Shown in pieces: positions 7,813 through 16,917 of a stretch of DNA of 64,000 bases; the stretch's first letter is position 1, and every line of letters begins with the position of its first letter. Source of the stretch: Psychrobacter sp. UBA3483 (GTDB lineage Bacteria; Pseudomonadota; Gammaproteobacteria; Pseudomonadales; Moraxellaceae); contig NZ_DFQS01000004.1 of NCBI RefSeq assembly GCF_002377905.1, positions 4,894-68,893 of the forward strand, read 5' to 3'. The position numbers and the translations under genes were made by a program. The notes under the pieces are model-generated. The model saw only the letters and a list, made by a program, of their open reading frames with translations. It did no database searches and was not told where the DNA came from.

Positions 7813-9045
7813 CTAAAAGGCGGTTTTGCTTTGGCTGGTACGCCAGCGAAAAAGTAGCAGTAATAAAAAGTAAAATGCCCACAGTCCTGCCAATGCGTAA
7901 AAACCAGTCGCGACTTGCGCCACACTCGCGCCCATTTGATTAAGCTGAACAGAGGTATTAATACCAGGTGTCGTCGGTATGACCCAGCGGATGATTTGTA
8001 AAAACTCTGGTAATTGATTGGCAGGCCATGGATATCCGCTGACAAAAAACATCGGTAGCGAGCTAAAAATCAAGATTTGCATACTGCGCTCACGCTGACG
8101 GAACCACAGCCCAAACACGCAGCCAAGCGTGGCGACAGTTGGGCAAAATAGCAACAAAAATAACAAGCTGCCAAGCATGTTTTGACCACGTGGATAATGA
8201 TGCAGCTCAAAGGTCCAGCCATAATAAAAGCAGCCGATGATAAAGCTGAACATACTGAGCGCTGCAATACGGCCAAGCCAGCCGCGAATACTGGCGGTAT
8301 GACGACGCTGCTCATACCACGTCCCAATTAACATCGCTGTCGACATCAACAGGGTTTGTTGCAGAATAAGAATAGCGACTGCTGGCACCACGTAAGCGCC
8401 ATAGCCTTCGGTTTGATTATATAAAGGGATGATTCTTAACGGTACCGCTTGGGTATTTGCCGCTGCGGTCGCAGAATACGCCCCTTGCGCCACGCTTTTT
8501 TTAATCTCAACGCCTGCTGAAACCGTACTGACCGCCTGCAAAAAACCCATTTGAACGTTTTTATTTAATAGAAAATAACCACCATTGCCTAATACGCTGA
8601 CGCTTGCTGCTTTGCCAGATAAGACTTGCTGTTCAAGTCCACTTGGGATAATCATATAGCCGGCAATATCATCGGACCACATCGCTTGTTGAGCGTCTTG
8701 CTCATTTAAAAAACGCTTGGTATCGAGCTGCGGGCTGGCACTGGCGTAACGAACGATGGTTTGAGACAAATTGCTATTGTCTTGATCGACAATACCAACG
8801 GGCACATGATTGACCACTTCGGTTGAATACGGCCAAGGATAAAAGAAGCCATAAATAATCGGCGCAATCATGAGCAGTAGTAGTACGCCTTTATCAGAAA
8901 AGACGTCTTTGATAGTTTGCAAAAAACTGCCGAAAAAGTTCTGTGATGGCGAATGAGTTTTTGCCTCTAATGTAGCATTGGACGGCTGATTTTTTGTTGC
9001 TATGAGGTTTTCTTGAGATAAAGGCTCTTTTGGTGTCATAACCAT
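7813..9045 (-). CDS. ABC-2 type permease (second of pair)
   Basis: A 410-residue inner-membrane protein of the ABC2_membrane_3 type (YhhJ/YbhR-like). After a cytoplasmic N-terminus of about 40 residues comes a first membrane helix (GVLLLLMIAPIIYGFFYPW). A large periplasmic domain follows (VPVGIVDQDNSNLSQTIVRYASASPQ), then a cluster of five or so helices in the C-terminal half. Such permeases work with a periplasmic HlyD-type adaptor and an outer-membrane channel to export drugs or other molecules. Its start codon overlaps the stop codon of the preceding permease by one base (TAATG), indicating translational coupling. No ATP-binding subunit is encoded in the operon. Confidence 0.88.
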   Translation of the reverse strand: MVMTPKEPLSQENLIATKNQPSNATLEAKTHSPSQNFFGSFLQTIKDVFSDKGVLLLLMIAPIIYGFFYPWPYSTEVVNHVPVGIVDQDNSNLSQTIVRYASASPQLDTKRFLNEQDAQQAMWSDDIAGYMIIPSGLEQQVLSGKAASVSVLGNGGYFLLNKNVQMGFLQAVSTVSAGVEIKKSVAQGAYSATAAANTQAVPLRIIPLYNQTEGYGAYVVPAVAILILQQTLLMSTAMLIGTWYEQRRHTASIRGWLGRIAALSMFSFIIGCFYYGWTFELHHYPRGQNMLGSLLFLLLFCPTVATLGCVFGLWFRQRERSMQILIFSSLPMFFVSGYPWPANQLPEFLQIIRWVIPTTPGINTSVQLNQMGASVAQVATGFYALAGLWAFYFLLLLLFRWRTSQSKTAF

Positions 9046-10337
9046 TAGCGTGCTCCCCAGCGTTCAGGATGTGCGAGCGCGCGCTTGCTCAATAAGGCGG
9101 CTAAAAACATAGTGACAATCGTCGCAAGCGTCAGTCCATAGACAATGGGTAGTGAGATGGCAACCGGCGCTTGCATCTGTAATTGCGCTATATGCAGCTT
9201 AAGGTAATGGGTCAATGGTAAGGCATCTGACCAATGCTGAGCGTTTTTACTGATGGCGATATAAGGAAACGTTACCCCAGCAAATGCATAAGAAGGCGCT
9301 GAAATAAAACCGGTAGACGATAAACCCATGCGTAATGAAAATGAGGTTAAAGTAAATATCGCGCCAAGCCAAAACGACAACATCATCAATAATACCAGAC
9401 CAATATAAGTCGCCATGATTGAGCTGGTAGCGACCGCTTGCTGCGGCGTGGCGAGCCATAATGCCAGAACTGACCATAAGCTATAAGCCAGCATGGGCCA
9501 AAAGTACTTACCCAATAAACCAAATAGCAAAACCGAAATATTGGCTTTTCTTGGCTTATTATCTTCAGCTGGTACTGCCGTCGTCTGGCTATTTTTAATA
9601 GTGGTTAAATCAGGCTGACCACTATTAATAAAGTCATACCAAACGCCTATTTTCTTATCGCGTAATTCCCGCCCAATGGTCGTCGCGCCAATGACCATGG
9701 CTAAGATATGCAGCAGCGCTGGGATAACCGTTGATGCTAAAAACTGTTGATAATCGGTAGCGGCATTAAACAAACTGATGCGCTGAATACCAATGGGCGA
9801 GTAAGCAATCGCTGCTTGCGAGGGTGCCATGCCTTTTTTGACCAAACGCTGTATTTCAACGCCTGCCGATAGCGTCCCAATCACCGATTGTACACTGGTT
9901 TGGATAATGCCAGAATGAGTGCCGTATTGGGCATTTACTTGCAATACAATCGGCGCCGGTTTACTCGATGAAATATTGCGCGAGAAATCCTCTGGAATAA
10001 TAACCACCGCATAGATATCACGTTGCAGGAGCGCTGCTTCTACTGCTGCTGGCGAGTGATAAAGCTGTCTGACTGTCAGGTTAGGATTGGCTTCTAAATA
10101 ACGCACCGCAGTATTGGCAACAGGGCCACGATCGTTATCCACGACGCCAATGGGTAAATCGGTGATTTGTATTTGTGAAAAAATCCACCAAATCAACAGC
10201 ACGGTCGCAAGAGGTATCCAGACCACCATGCTCAAATCCCACGGGTTTTTGGCTAAAAACCGGCGCTCGTAGGCTGCACTGCGTATAAAAGCGCCGATTA
10301 ATCCGCCGCGTTGCCCGTTTTGCTCAGTCAGGCGCAT
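9045..10337 (-). CDS. ABC-2 type permease (first of pair)
   Basis: A 430-residue homologue of the next gene, with the same plan. It has one N-terminal helix (LSMVVWIPLATVLLIWWIFSQ), a periplasmic domain carrying LPIGVVDNDRGPVANTAVRYL, and five or six C-terminal helices, with about 30 variable cytoplasmic residues between them. The paired, related permeases suggest a heterodimeric translocation pore. It begins 3 bp after the HlyD-like gene and overlaps the following permease by one base, so it lies in the middle of a tight operon. The substrate cannot be inferred from sequence. Confidence 0.88.
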   Translation of the reverse strand: MRLTEQNGQRGGLIGAFIRSAAYERRFLAKNPWDLSMVVWIPLATVLLIWWIFSQIQITDLPIGVVDNDRGPVANTAVRYLEANPNLTVRQLYHSPAAVEAALLQRDIYAVVIIPEDFSRNISSSKPAPIVLQVNAQYGTHSGIIQTSVQSVIGTLSAGVEIQRLVKKGMAPSQAAIAYSPIGIQRISLFNAATDYQQFLASTVIPALLHILAMVIGATTIGRELRDKKIGVWYDFINSGQPDLTTIKNSQTTAVPAEDNKPRKANISVLLFGLLGKYFWPMLAYSLWSVLALWLATPQQAVATSSIMATYIGLVLLMMLSFWLGAIFTLTSFSLRMGLSSTGFISAPSYAFAGVTFPYIAISKNAQHWSDALPLTHYLKLHIAQLQMQAPVAISLPIVYGLTLATIVTMFLAALLSKRALAHPERWGAR

Positions 10338-10340
10338 GGC

Positions 10341-11618
10341 TTACTCTTTGGTCTGATTGGCAAGGGCTGGATTGATATTGACAACCACGCTCATCCCCGA
10401 ACGGATACGTCTATCAGGTGCTGATGGTCGCGCTTTAACTTCAAAGGTGCGCACATCAAAACCATCGTTGTTATTGGTCGGACGCCATGTAGCAAAGTCA
10501 GATAAGGTTGAGGTTGCATAAACGGTAAACTGCTTGGTATAAGGCTTTTCAGGCGAGGATAAAGCAGGAATCGTACCCATAAAACGCTGCCCAATGGCAA
10601 ACTGGTTTAAGTAGGTTTCAGTGACGTTGAGTACCACCCATTGATCGTCGGTATTAACCAAGGTAAGCAGCGGTACGCCTTGCCCAATGACTTCGCCAGC
10701 GTTGACGATGACATTATCCACGATACCGGCAATTGGACTTTTTAAATTCGCTTCTTCTTTGGCGACCAGTGCTTCTTCTAGTTGCGCATCGACTTGGGCA
10801 ACTTGCGCTGTCGCGGCAGACTTGTCTTCGCTGCGAGCGCCTTCTTTTGCCAAATCATACTGTAAGCGCGCCGCTTCTGTCTTATCTTGAGTGGCTAAAT
10901 ATTGCGCATAAGCTTCATCGCGCTTTTGCCGTGCCATCAGACCTTCTTCATAAAGACGGTTGACGCGCTGATAAGTATTTTCTGCCAAATCAGACGCCGC
11001 TTTATTGGCTTGCCAAGCCGCTTTTGCTTGCGCGATTTCTTGCGGGCGGGCACCGTTTTCTGCTTTATCAAGCTGGCTTTGCGCCATTTGCTTGCCAGCA
11101 CGCGCCTGATTGATTTTAGCGTTAATCTCAGGTGAGTCCATTTCAATAAGCTGCTGACCGACCGTCACCGCATCACCTTCTGTAACCATAATTTGTGCAA
11201 TACGCCCCGGCACCTTTGCCGCAATAGACGTTTGCTGCATTTGCATCTGCCCCTGTAAGGTGATGATTTCAGGCTCATTATGTTGATTGCTTTTATACAA
11301 ACCATAAGCAATTGCCCCTAAAACAAGCAGCACAACAAGTACCAAAATCGCCTTTTTTATCACGGCAGATTTATCCGCTTTTGCAGGCTCGCGTTTATAA
11401 GGCGGCACCGCTTGCTCTTGGTCAATATCAGTGCTGTCGATTCTATTAGTACTATCGACGCTATCAGCACTATCAAAGCCGGATTCAGTCGGTTTAGTGT
11501 CATTAAGCGCATCAGCATCAACGGGCGTTTGTTCATGATGACTGCGGTTTGTTTCAGCAGTTTGGTCTGCAGCAGGTAGTTTGCGTGAGTCGCCTGATTC
11601 GTTATTAGATTCAGTCAT
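10341..11618 (-). CDS. HlyD/EmrA-family periplasmic adaptor
   Basis: 425 residues. The first 90 are hydrophilic and Asp/Ser/Thr-rich, with DS-type repeats near 48-65. A single membrane anchor follows (KKAILVLVVLLVLGAIAYGLYK). The periplasmic part has a biotinyl-lipoyl half (SIAAKVPGRIAQIMVTEGDAV), a long alpha-helical hairpin rich in Ala/Gln/Glu (about 165-270), the second lipoyl half (LKSPIAGIVDNVIVNAGEVI) and a beta-barrel. Such adaptors bridge an inner-membrane transporter to a TolC-type channel. It sits between the TolC-like gene and the permeases. The acidic N-terminal cytoplasmic tail is longer than usual. Confidence 0.92.
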   Translation of the reverse strand: MTESNNESGDSRKLPAADQTAETNRSHHEQTPVDADALNDTKPTESGFDSADSVDSTNRIDSTDIDQEQAVPPYKREPAKADKSAVIKKAILVLVVLLVLGAIAYGLYKSNQHNEPEIITLQGQMQMQQTSIAAKVPGRIAQIMVTEGDAVTVGQQLIEMDSPEINAKINQARAGKQMAQSQLDKAENGARPQEIAQAKAAWQANKAASDLAENTYQRVNRLYEEGLMARQKRDEAYAQYLATQDKTEAARLQYDLAKEGARSEDKSAATAQVAQVDAQLEEALVAKEEANLKSPIAGIVDNVIVNAGEVIGQGVPLLTLVNTDDQWVVLNVTETYLNQFAIGQRFMGTIPALSSPEKPYTKQFTVYATSTLSDFATWRPTNNNDGFDVRTFEVKARPSAPDRRIRSGMSVVVNINPALANQTKE

Positions 11619-11724
11619 GACAGTGAGATTCCTAAAGCGATAAAGTCGATAATAAGCAGAATAGTGTTGGCGTTATTTATTCTTGGCAATTCATATGATT
11701 ATTGAATACGTTTTACTAAATAAG

Positions 11725-13506
11725 CTACTTGTCATATAAGGTTGGTAGGCGAATATCAGCGGCGTTCAGGTAGGCATTAAAAGCAAGCGGTGTACCGCAG
11801 CTTTGCATCAAGGCGGCAAGGGACTGTACATAAGTATTTGCTGCTTGTGCTTGCTCGGTGCGCGCTTTTAGGTATTGTGTCTGTGCTTGTACCACATCGA
11901 TGGGCGTATTCACACCTTCTTGTAGTCCAAGTTGACGTAAGCGCAATACCTCTGCTGCCAAATCCACGTTGCTTTGCAAGGCTTGATAGCGTGATTGGGC
12001 GTTATTGACATCGTGCCAGTTTTTTTCGACGAGCAGTAGCAGGTTGTCACTGACTTCTATCTCTGACAAATCTGCTTGGCGTATTTTGGCGTTACTGGAA
12101 GCTAAAGACGCATTTTTATCAAGCCCGCCCCAAAGCTTCCAACTGGCTGAAATACCAGCGACCCAACTGGGGTCTTTTTCCACTTGGCTATAACCATAAA
12201 GCATGACCGTAGGTTTGTAGCCGGTATCAGATAGGGCATGTAGTTGCTGCGCCTGCGCTCGTTTGGCCGAGACTTTTTGCAGACCTGGATGATTATTCAG
12301 TGCCAAATCTTGAAAATAGTTCACATCAGGCAGAGGGCGGCTAGAAACAAATAGAGGGGTGCTCGGTTTGATACGATAATCGGTACGCAATAAACGCTGT
12401 AGCGCCATCATTGCCAGACGCGCATCATTATTGGCATTGACCGATTCACTTTTTGCATCGGCGAGCGCCGATTGGGCTTCTAAGCGATCAACACGTGAGA
12501 TAAAGCCTTCTTCAAAAAGCCGCTGCGCCATATGGTCAACTTGCTGCACCGTATCATAAGCATCGTCACGTAAATAAGCGGCAATAATCGCCAATTGCGC
12601 CTTAAAATAACGCTCAATTAAGGTGTTATAAAGCTCGTTGGTATCCAGGATGCTATCGGCGACGGCTTCTTGGGTACGGGCAGTGGAGGCGCCTGTCAAT
12701 GCCGCTGTGCGCCCGGCAGTATAAATGGGCCATACCACGCCAAGGCCTGCACCCGTCGTTGAACCCGAGCGCTTCAAGTCGTAAGTCTCTGGGATACGGT
12801 CACCGACCAACTCCCCAAAATCTGGTAAATCTTCTATATCTATCGGTGGGTCGATACCATCAATACTGCTATTCACATCGTTGATAATAGCGTTTTTAAT
12901 TGATGATAAATCAACATCGGCGTCCAAGTTATAAGCAGTGGCGGAAACGCGCGCAAATACTAACGGATGGTCGATGGTTTTTAACGCATCGGTTTCATAT
13001 TCACTGGCAGCAATCGCGGCTTGATTGGCGGCAATTTTTGGTGAAACTTGCAATAAAATATTTTGCGCTTGCTCAAGACTGAGCAAACTAGAAACTTCTA
13101 ACGGGTAGCTATTGTCAATGCTTTTATGAGTAATGGGGTCGATGAGGGTGGTTAAGTGGGCGTTTGGCTCAGCTTTAACTGGCTGTGTTTCTATCGGCGC
13201 GGCTTTATTTTTTATGATGCTTTTTTGCGCAGGGCTCTTATAAGTTTGAGTGTGACCTATTTTAGAGCCGTTTCTTTGAATGGTATGGTTTTGAATATGG
13301 TCATTTTTAATACTGTTTTTAATACCACTACTGCCTTGCAGGCTGCTTGGCGTATCTGCGTCAACAATCTGTGTCACGACAACGGGCGCTACTTCATTTT
13401 GGGACGTGTTAATATTATCATTGGCGTTTGCGGAGTGAGACGCGGCTAAGCCCATGAGCGTAACCGTCATCACAGCAGTAGACAGAGTCGATAAAGCAAA
13501 TTTCAT
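11725..13506 (-). CDS. TolC-family outer-membrane efflux channel
   Basis: A 593-residue protein. It has a Sec signal peptide (MKFALSTLSTAVMTVTLMGLAASHSANA), then about 110 low-complexity residues, then two outer-membrane efflux protein (OEP) repeats. These include LSLEQAQNILLQVSPKIAAN near 140, the R-x-E-A segment VDRLEAQSALADA near 340, and a second repeat ending LRQLGLQEGVNTPIDVV and AQTQYLKARTEQ. It would form the trimeric channel for the export system encoded downstream (HlyD-like, two permeases), 106 bp before the adaptor gene. The N-terminal Asn/Lys/Thr-rich segment is longer than in E. coli TolC. Confidence 0.92.
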   Translation of the reverse strand: MKFALSTLSTAVMTVTLMGLAASHSANANDNINTSQNEVAPVVVTQIVDADTPSSLQGSSGIKNSIKNDHIQNHTIQRNGSKIGHTQTYKSPAQKSIIKNKAAPIETQPVKAEPNAHLTTLIDPITHKSIDNSYPLEVSSLLSLEQAQNILLQVSPKIAANQAAIAASEYETDALKTIDHPLVFARVSATAYNLDADVDLSSIKNAIINDVNSSIDGIDPPIDIEDLPDFGELVGDRIPETYDLKRSGSTTGAGLGVVWPIYTAGRTAALTGASTARTQEAVADSILDTNELYNTLIERYFKAQLAIIAAYLRDDAYDTVQQVDHMAQRLFEEGFISRVDRLEAQSALADAKSESVNANNDARLAMMALQRLLRTDYRIKPSTPLFVSSRPLPDVNYFQDLALNNHPGLQKVSAKRAQAQQLHALSDTGYKPTVMLYGYSQVEKDPSWVAGISASWKLWGGLDKNASLASSNAKIRQADLSEIEVSDNLLLLVEKNWHDVNNAQSRYQALQSNVDLAAEVLRLRQLGLQEGVNTPIDVVQAQTQYLKARTEQAQAANTYVQSLAALMQSCGTPLAFNAYLNAADIRLPTLYDK

Positions 13507-13911
13507 AAGTCACATAAGCCATTAATTAGAATGCAAAGTGTTTAAAGCGCAAGATTTCTAGCAGGGAGTCAAACAGGGCAATATTATAGACCATTAATAG
13601 AAAGCAAAAATTGGTTATTTATAACAAAGCGTACACTGTAGTGGCACAATGGTGACGGGTCAATGCTCACTATTTGCTTGTTTTGCGTTGAATGGCTGCC
13701 AGTTTTATGTTAAGTGTCTAACTTCAAGACAGATAATAGCATTATTTATGAATTGGTGATAAAACCTGTCAAAGATAAAAGGTCTTTAAAACCGCAGTCC
13801 AAACCATGCAATAACTGTCTTTAATAAAACACACTTTAGTGAAACATAGCCATAGAACCTTATAAAAATTAGCCGATAAAAAATAACATTATATAAAATA
13901 GGATGCGAGTA
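13507..13911. promoter_or_regulatory. Divergent promoter region, export operon / glpK
   Basis: About 400 bp of AT-rich DNA between the minus-strand TolC-like gene and plus-strand glpK. Promoters for both units should be here, but I could not assign -35/-10 pairs with confidence. I see no RNA gene or strong inverted repeat. Confidence 0.3.
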
Positions 13912-15504
13912 ATGGCAGGATATATTTTAGCGCTAGATCAAGGTACGACGTCGAGTCGGGCGATATTGTATGACGACCATGCTCGCCCGATTAAAATGGC
14001 GCAGCAGCCGACGACTTTGAAAACCCCGCAGGCAAGTTTTGTTGAGCAAGACGCGCAGCAGATTTGGCAAACGCAGATTAGCTGTGCCCATGATGTGATT
14101 AACCAAGCAGGGCTGCTGGCGACCGATGTCACCAGTATTGCAATTACCAATCAGCGTGAGTCTATCGTGATGTGGGACAAGCAAACAGGCAAACCGCTAG
14201 CGCCCGCCATTATTTGGCAGGACCGACGTACTGCCAGCTATTGCAAAACGCTTGCTGCGAAAAGCGCGAGCGCTCAGACAGATAATGGGCATGAAGATAT
14301 GGCCAGTGAGATTCAACGTCTTACAGGCTTGCGTTTAGACCCATACTTCAGCGCCAGTAAAATTGCATGGCTGTTAGAAAACGAGCCTAAGTTAAGGGTA
14401 AGCGCCAATAAAGGTGAAATTGCAGTCGGCACCATAGACAGCTGGCTTATTTATAATTTAACCGGCGGTGAGCATGTCATTGACGTTACCAATGCCTGTC
14501 GTACCTTATTATATGATATCCATAAACTGGCATGGTCGGAGGAGCTCTGTACCTGCTTTGGTATACCGATGAACATATTGCCCAAGGTACTGCCATCTGA
14601 TGGCGATTTTGGTAAAACAAAAAAAGGACTGTTTGCTAAACAAATTCCCATTCAGGCGGTATTAGGTGACCAGCAAGCGGCGCTGTTTGGGCAAGGCTGC
14701 CTTGATGCAGGCATGGCAAAAAACACCTATGGCACCGGCTGTTTTATGCTGATGAATATTGGTAAAGAGCCGAAACTGAGCGAGCATAAGTTACTGACGA
14801 CCATTGCTTGGCAACGCAAATCAACGCCAACCCGCCCAGACAATCTATCCTTTGATCAAATTGTGCAGTCTGGCAGACGCTTGCTACAGCCGCCCAAGAG
14901 AGAAGTCACTTATGCCTTAGAGGGCAGTGTGTTTATGGCGGGCGCTATTGTTCAATGGCTGCGTGACAATCTTGGCATGATTCAACAAAGCAGTGAGGTT
15001 GAGCATCTAGCGCGGCAAGTAGATAGTAGTGAGGAGGTGGTATTGCTCCCAGCATTTACAGGGCTTGCGGCGCCTTATTGGCGCTCAGATATCAATGCCA
15101 GTATTACCGGTATGAGCCGTGGCACGACCAAAGCCCATATTGCGCGCGCCGCGCTAGAAGCCATTGCCTATCAAACTTACGATGTGCTGATTGCCATGCA
15201 AAAAGACAGCCCGCACCCTTTGACTGAATTAAGAGTAGATGGTGGTGCGGCGAATAACGACTTGCTCATGCAGTTTCAAGCCGACTTATTGGGCGTACCG
15301 GTGCTACGCCCTAAAGACACAGAGATTACCGCTAAAGGGGCAGCTTTATTAGCGGGATTAAAAACCGGTCTATACGATGAGACTACGATACAAGCCTCGT
15401 GGCAGATTGATCGCATCTTTGAGCCTGAAATGTCTGCGGATAGACGTGAACAGCATCTTGATAAGTGGCAACAAGCGATTGATAGAGCGCTAAAAGTCTT
15501 ATAG
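13912..15504 (+). CDS. glpK: Glycerol kinase with internal insertion
   Basis: 530 residues from the ATG at 13912, preferred over 13903 because AGGA lies 8 nt upstream and the product then begins MAGYILALDQGTTSSRA like other glycerol kinases. It phosphorylates glycerol to glycerol-3-phosphate with ATP. FGGY motifs include ITNQRESIVMWDKQTGKPL, IDSWLIYNLTGG, VLGDQQAALFGQGC, NTYGTGCFMLMN and ELRVDGGAANNDLLMQFQAD. Between TTIAW (about 303) and VTYALEGSVFMAGA (about 331) there are roughly 28 extra basic residues, where E. coli GlpK has only a short turn. No glpF, glpD or glp repressor gene is adjacent. Confidence 0.94.
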   Translation: MAGYILALDQGTTSSRAILYDDHARPIKMAQQPTTLKTPQASFVEQDAQQIWQTQISCAHDVINQAGLLATDVTSIAITNQRESIVMWDKQTGKPLAPAIIWQDRRTASYCKTLAAKSASAQTDNGHEDMASEIQRLTGLRLDPYFSASKIAWLLENEPKLRVSANKGEIAVGTIDSWLIYNLTGGEHVIDVTNACRTLLYDIHKLAWSEELCTCFGIPMNILPKVLPSDGDFGKTKKGLFAKQIPIQAVLGDQQAALFGQGCLDAGMAKNTYGTGCFMLMNIGKEPKLSEHKLLTTIAWQRKSTPTRPDNLSFDQIVQSGRRLLQPPKREVTYALEGSVFMAGAIVQWLRDNLGMIQQSSEVEHLARQVDSSEEVVLLPAFTGLAAPYWRSDINASITGMSRGTTKAHIARAALEAIAYQTYDVLIAMQKDSPHPLTELRVDGGAANNDLLMQFQADLLGVPVLRPKDTEITAKGAALLAGLKTGLYDETTIQASWQIDRIFEPEMSADRREQHLDKWQQAIDRALKVL

Positions 15505-15833
15505 ATATTTAAATGAAAAATCAAAGCTTTGGTGAATAGACGCTTATAAATTACTCAAAATACTCTGCTGCCCTACAAAATAGTGATAAAGATACAGGCT
15601 GTAACGCAAGGCAATCGTAATTTGGACATAGTTTACATAATCTGTGTATCGGTCGTTATCCATAAGTTCCTATACTTTAGATGAATTAAGCAACACGGCT
15701 AATTTATAAAAGTTAGTTTCTAATCATTATCTTGATTAGTGAACGCTAATATCGCATGGTTTGTTAAATTTAACGCCTTATAAATTAGTCATAAATAACT
15801 CTAATACATAACAAATAATTTAAGGATAATATT
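15505..15833. other. Intergenic region, no gene seen
   Basis: An AT-rich spacer of 329 bp between glpK and the glycine-zipper gene. No ORF, RNA gene or clear terminator is visible. The promoter for the next gene presumably lies in its 3' half. Confidence 0.4.
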
Positions 15834-16514
15834 ATGAATAACGATGGACGTATTACCGACCCTAATAACCGCGTAGTAAATGATGATTATGTTGAAGTGG
15901 GCGACAGAGAGCGCATTATCGATGATAACGAACGCCGCTTAGCTGGTACTGACCGCGATATTAATGGCAATAGAGTCGTTGCTCATGAAAATGACAATAT
16001 CATCAATGACCATGATGCCATTGACCGTACTGCCGTTAAGCACATGTCAAAAGAAAGCAAAGAAGATTTAAACGCTGATCCAATTACAGGTGAGCCAGGT
16101 TCACATCCAATCGGTACTGGTATTGGTGGTGTTGGGGGTGCAGCAGCAGGCGCGGCAATCGGTACGATGGCAGGCCCACTAGGAACCTTAATCGGTGGTG
16201 CTATTGGTGCTATCGTTGGTGGCGGCGCAGGTCACGCAGCAGCAGAAGCGATTGATCCTACTCGTGAAGAAGCTTACTGGCGCGCAGAACATGCCAATGC
16301 CGATTATTACCGTGAAGGTCATGATTTCGACCGTGATTTACATCCAGCGTATGCGGTAGGTTATGCAAATCGCGCTCGTTATCCAGCTGATGCTCGTTTT
16401 GAAGATCATGAATCAGACTTAGAGCGCTCATGGCATGAAGTCAAAGGCGAATCGCGTTTGGAGTGGAATGAAGCGCGCCGTGCCTCACGTGATGCATGGA
16501 ACCGTGTGTCATAA
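15834..16514 (+). CDS. Glycine-zipper domain protein of unknown function
   Basis: 226 residues in three parts. The N-terminal half (1-95) is hydrophilic and very rich in Asp, Asn and Arg (DDNERRLAGTDRDINGNR). A glycine-zipper hairpin follows at about 98-140 (GTGIGGVGGAAAGAAIGTMA, then LIGGAIGAIVGGGAG). The C-terminal half is aromatic and charged (EAYWRAEHANADYYREGHDF, WHEVKGESRLEWNEARRASR). No signal peptide is visible. The DPTREEAYWRAEH pattern right after the zipper recurs in uncharacterised proteobacterial proteins thought to be stress-related. The zipper could insert into or associate with membranes. AAGGATA precedes the ATG. Likely a single-gene unit with a terminator about 230 bp downstream. 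Confidence 0.75.
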   Translation: MNNDGRITDPNNRVVNDDYVEVGDRERIIDDNERRLAGTDRDINGNRVVAHENDNIINDHDAIDRTAVKHMSKESKEDLNADPITGEPGSHPIGTGIGGVGGAAAGAAIGTMAGPLGTLIGGAIGAIVGGGAGHAAAEAIDPTREEAYWRAEHANADYYREGHDFDRDLHPAYAVGYANRARYPADARFEDHESDLERSWHEVKGESRLEWNEARRASRDAWNRVS

Positions 16515-16917
16515 TAAGAGAATAATGGCATAACATACCGACTAAAAGTTGAGGTGATGTAAGAGGTAAGCCGTACTTTATTAAACTGTTATTTATTAAA
16601 TAGAGTAATTAAGTTTAGCTAATGACTTATTTAATATAAGTAAGCAAAGGATACGAAAACTTACCCCTTCATTACTAGAGTTAGTTTGATTGTAGGACCG
16701 GCTCTACCAACCGATTAATATCGCCAATTTTATGTTATTTTAAAGCTTCCAAAGATTTCTTTGGAGGCTTTTTTAATGTATATTGTTATATATGAATATA
16801 TACTGATAGACGCTCTTATTAAAAGTGGATGTCAAACATAGATATTTATAAAAAGAGACTTATAAAAAGGTACTCATAAAAAACACCATTATCAAAAATA
16901 ATAATAATAGGTAATTC
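16515..16917. other. Intergenic region between the glycine-zipper and EEP genes
   Basis: About 400 AT-rich bp. It contains one convincing intrinsic terminator (16742-16775), listed separately. The last 100 bp has a loose repetition of (C/A)TTATAAAAA(G/A) units before the next gene. No ORF or RNA gene is evident. Confidence 0.4.
16742..16775 (+). terminator. Intrinsic terminator
   Basis: AAGCTTCCAAAGA pairs with TCTTTGGAGGCTT across a very short loop (one G-U pair), followed by a T-run. It lies about 230 bp after the glycine-zipper gene and before the EEP-family gene. Confidence 0.75.
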
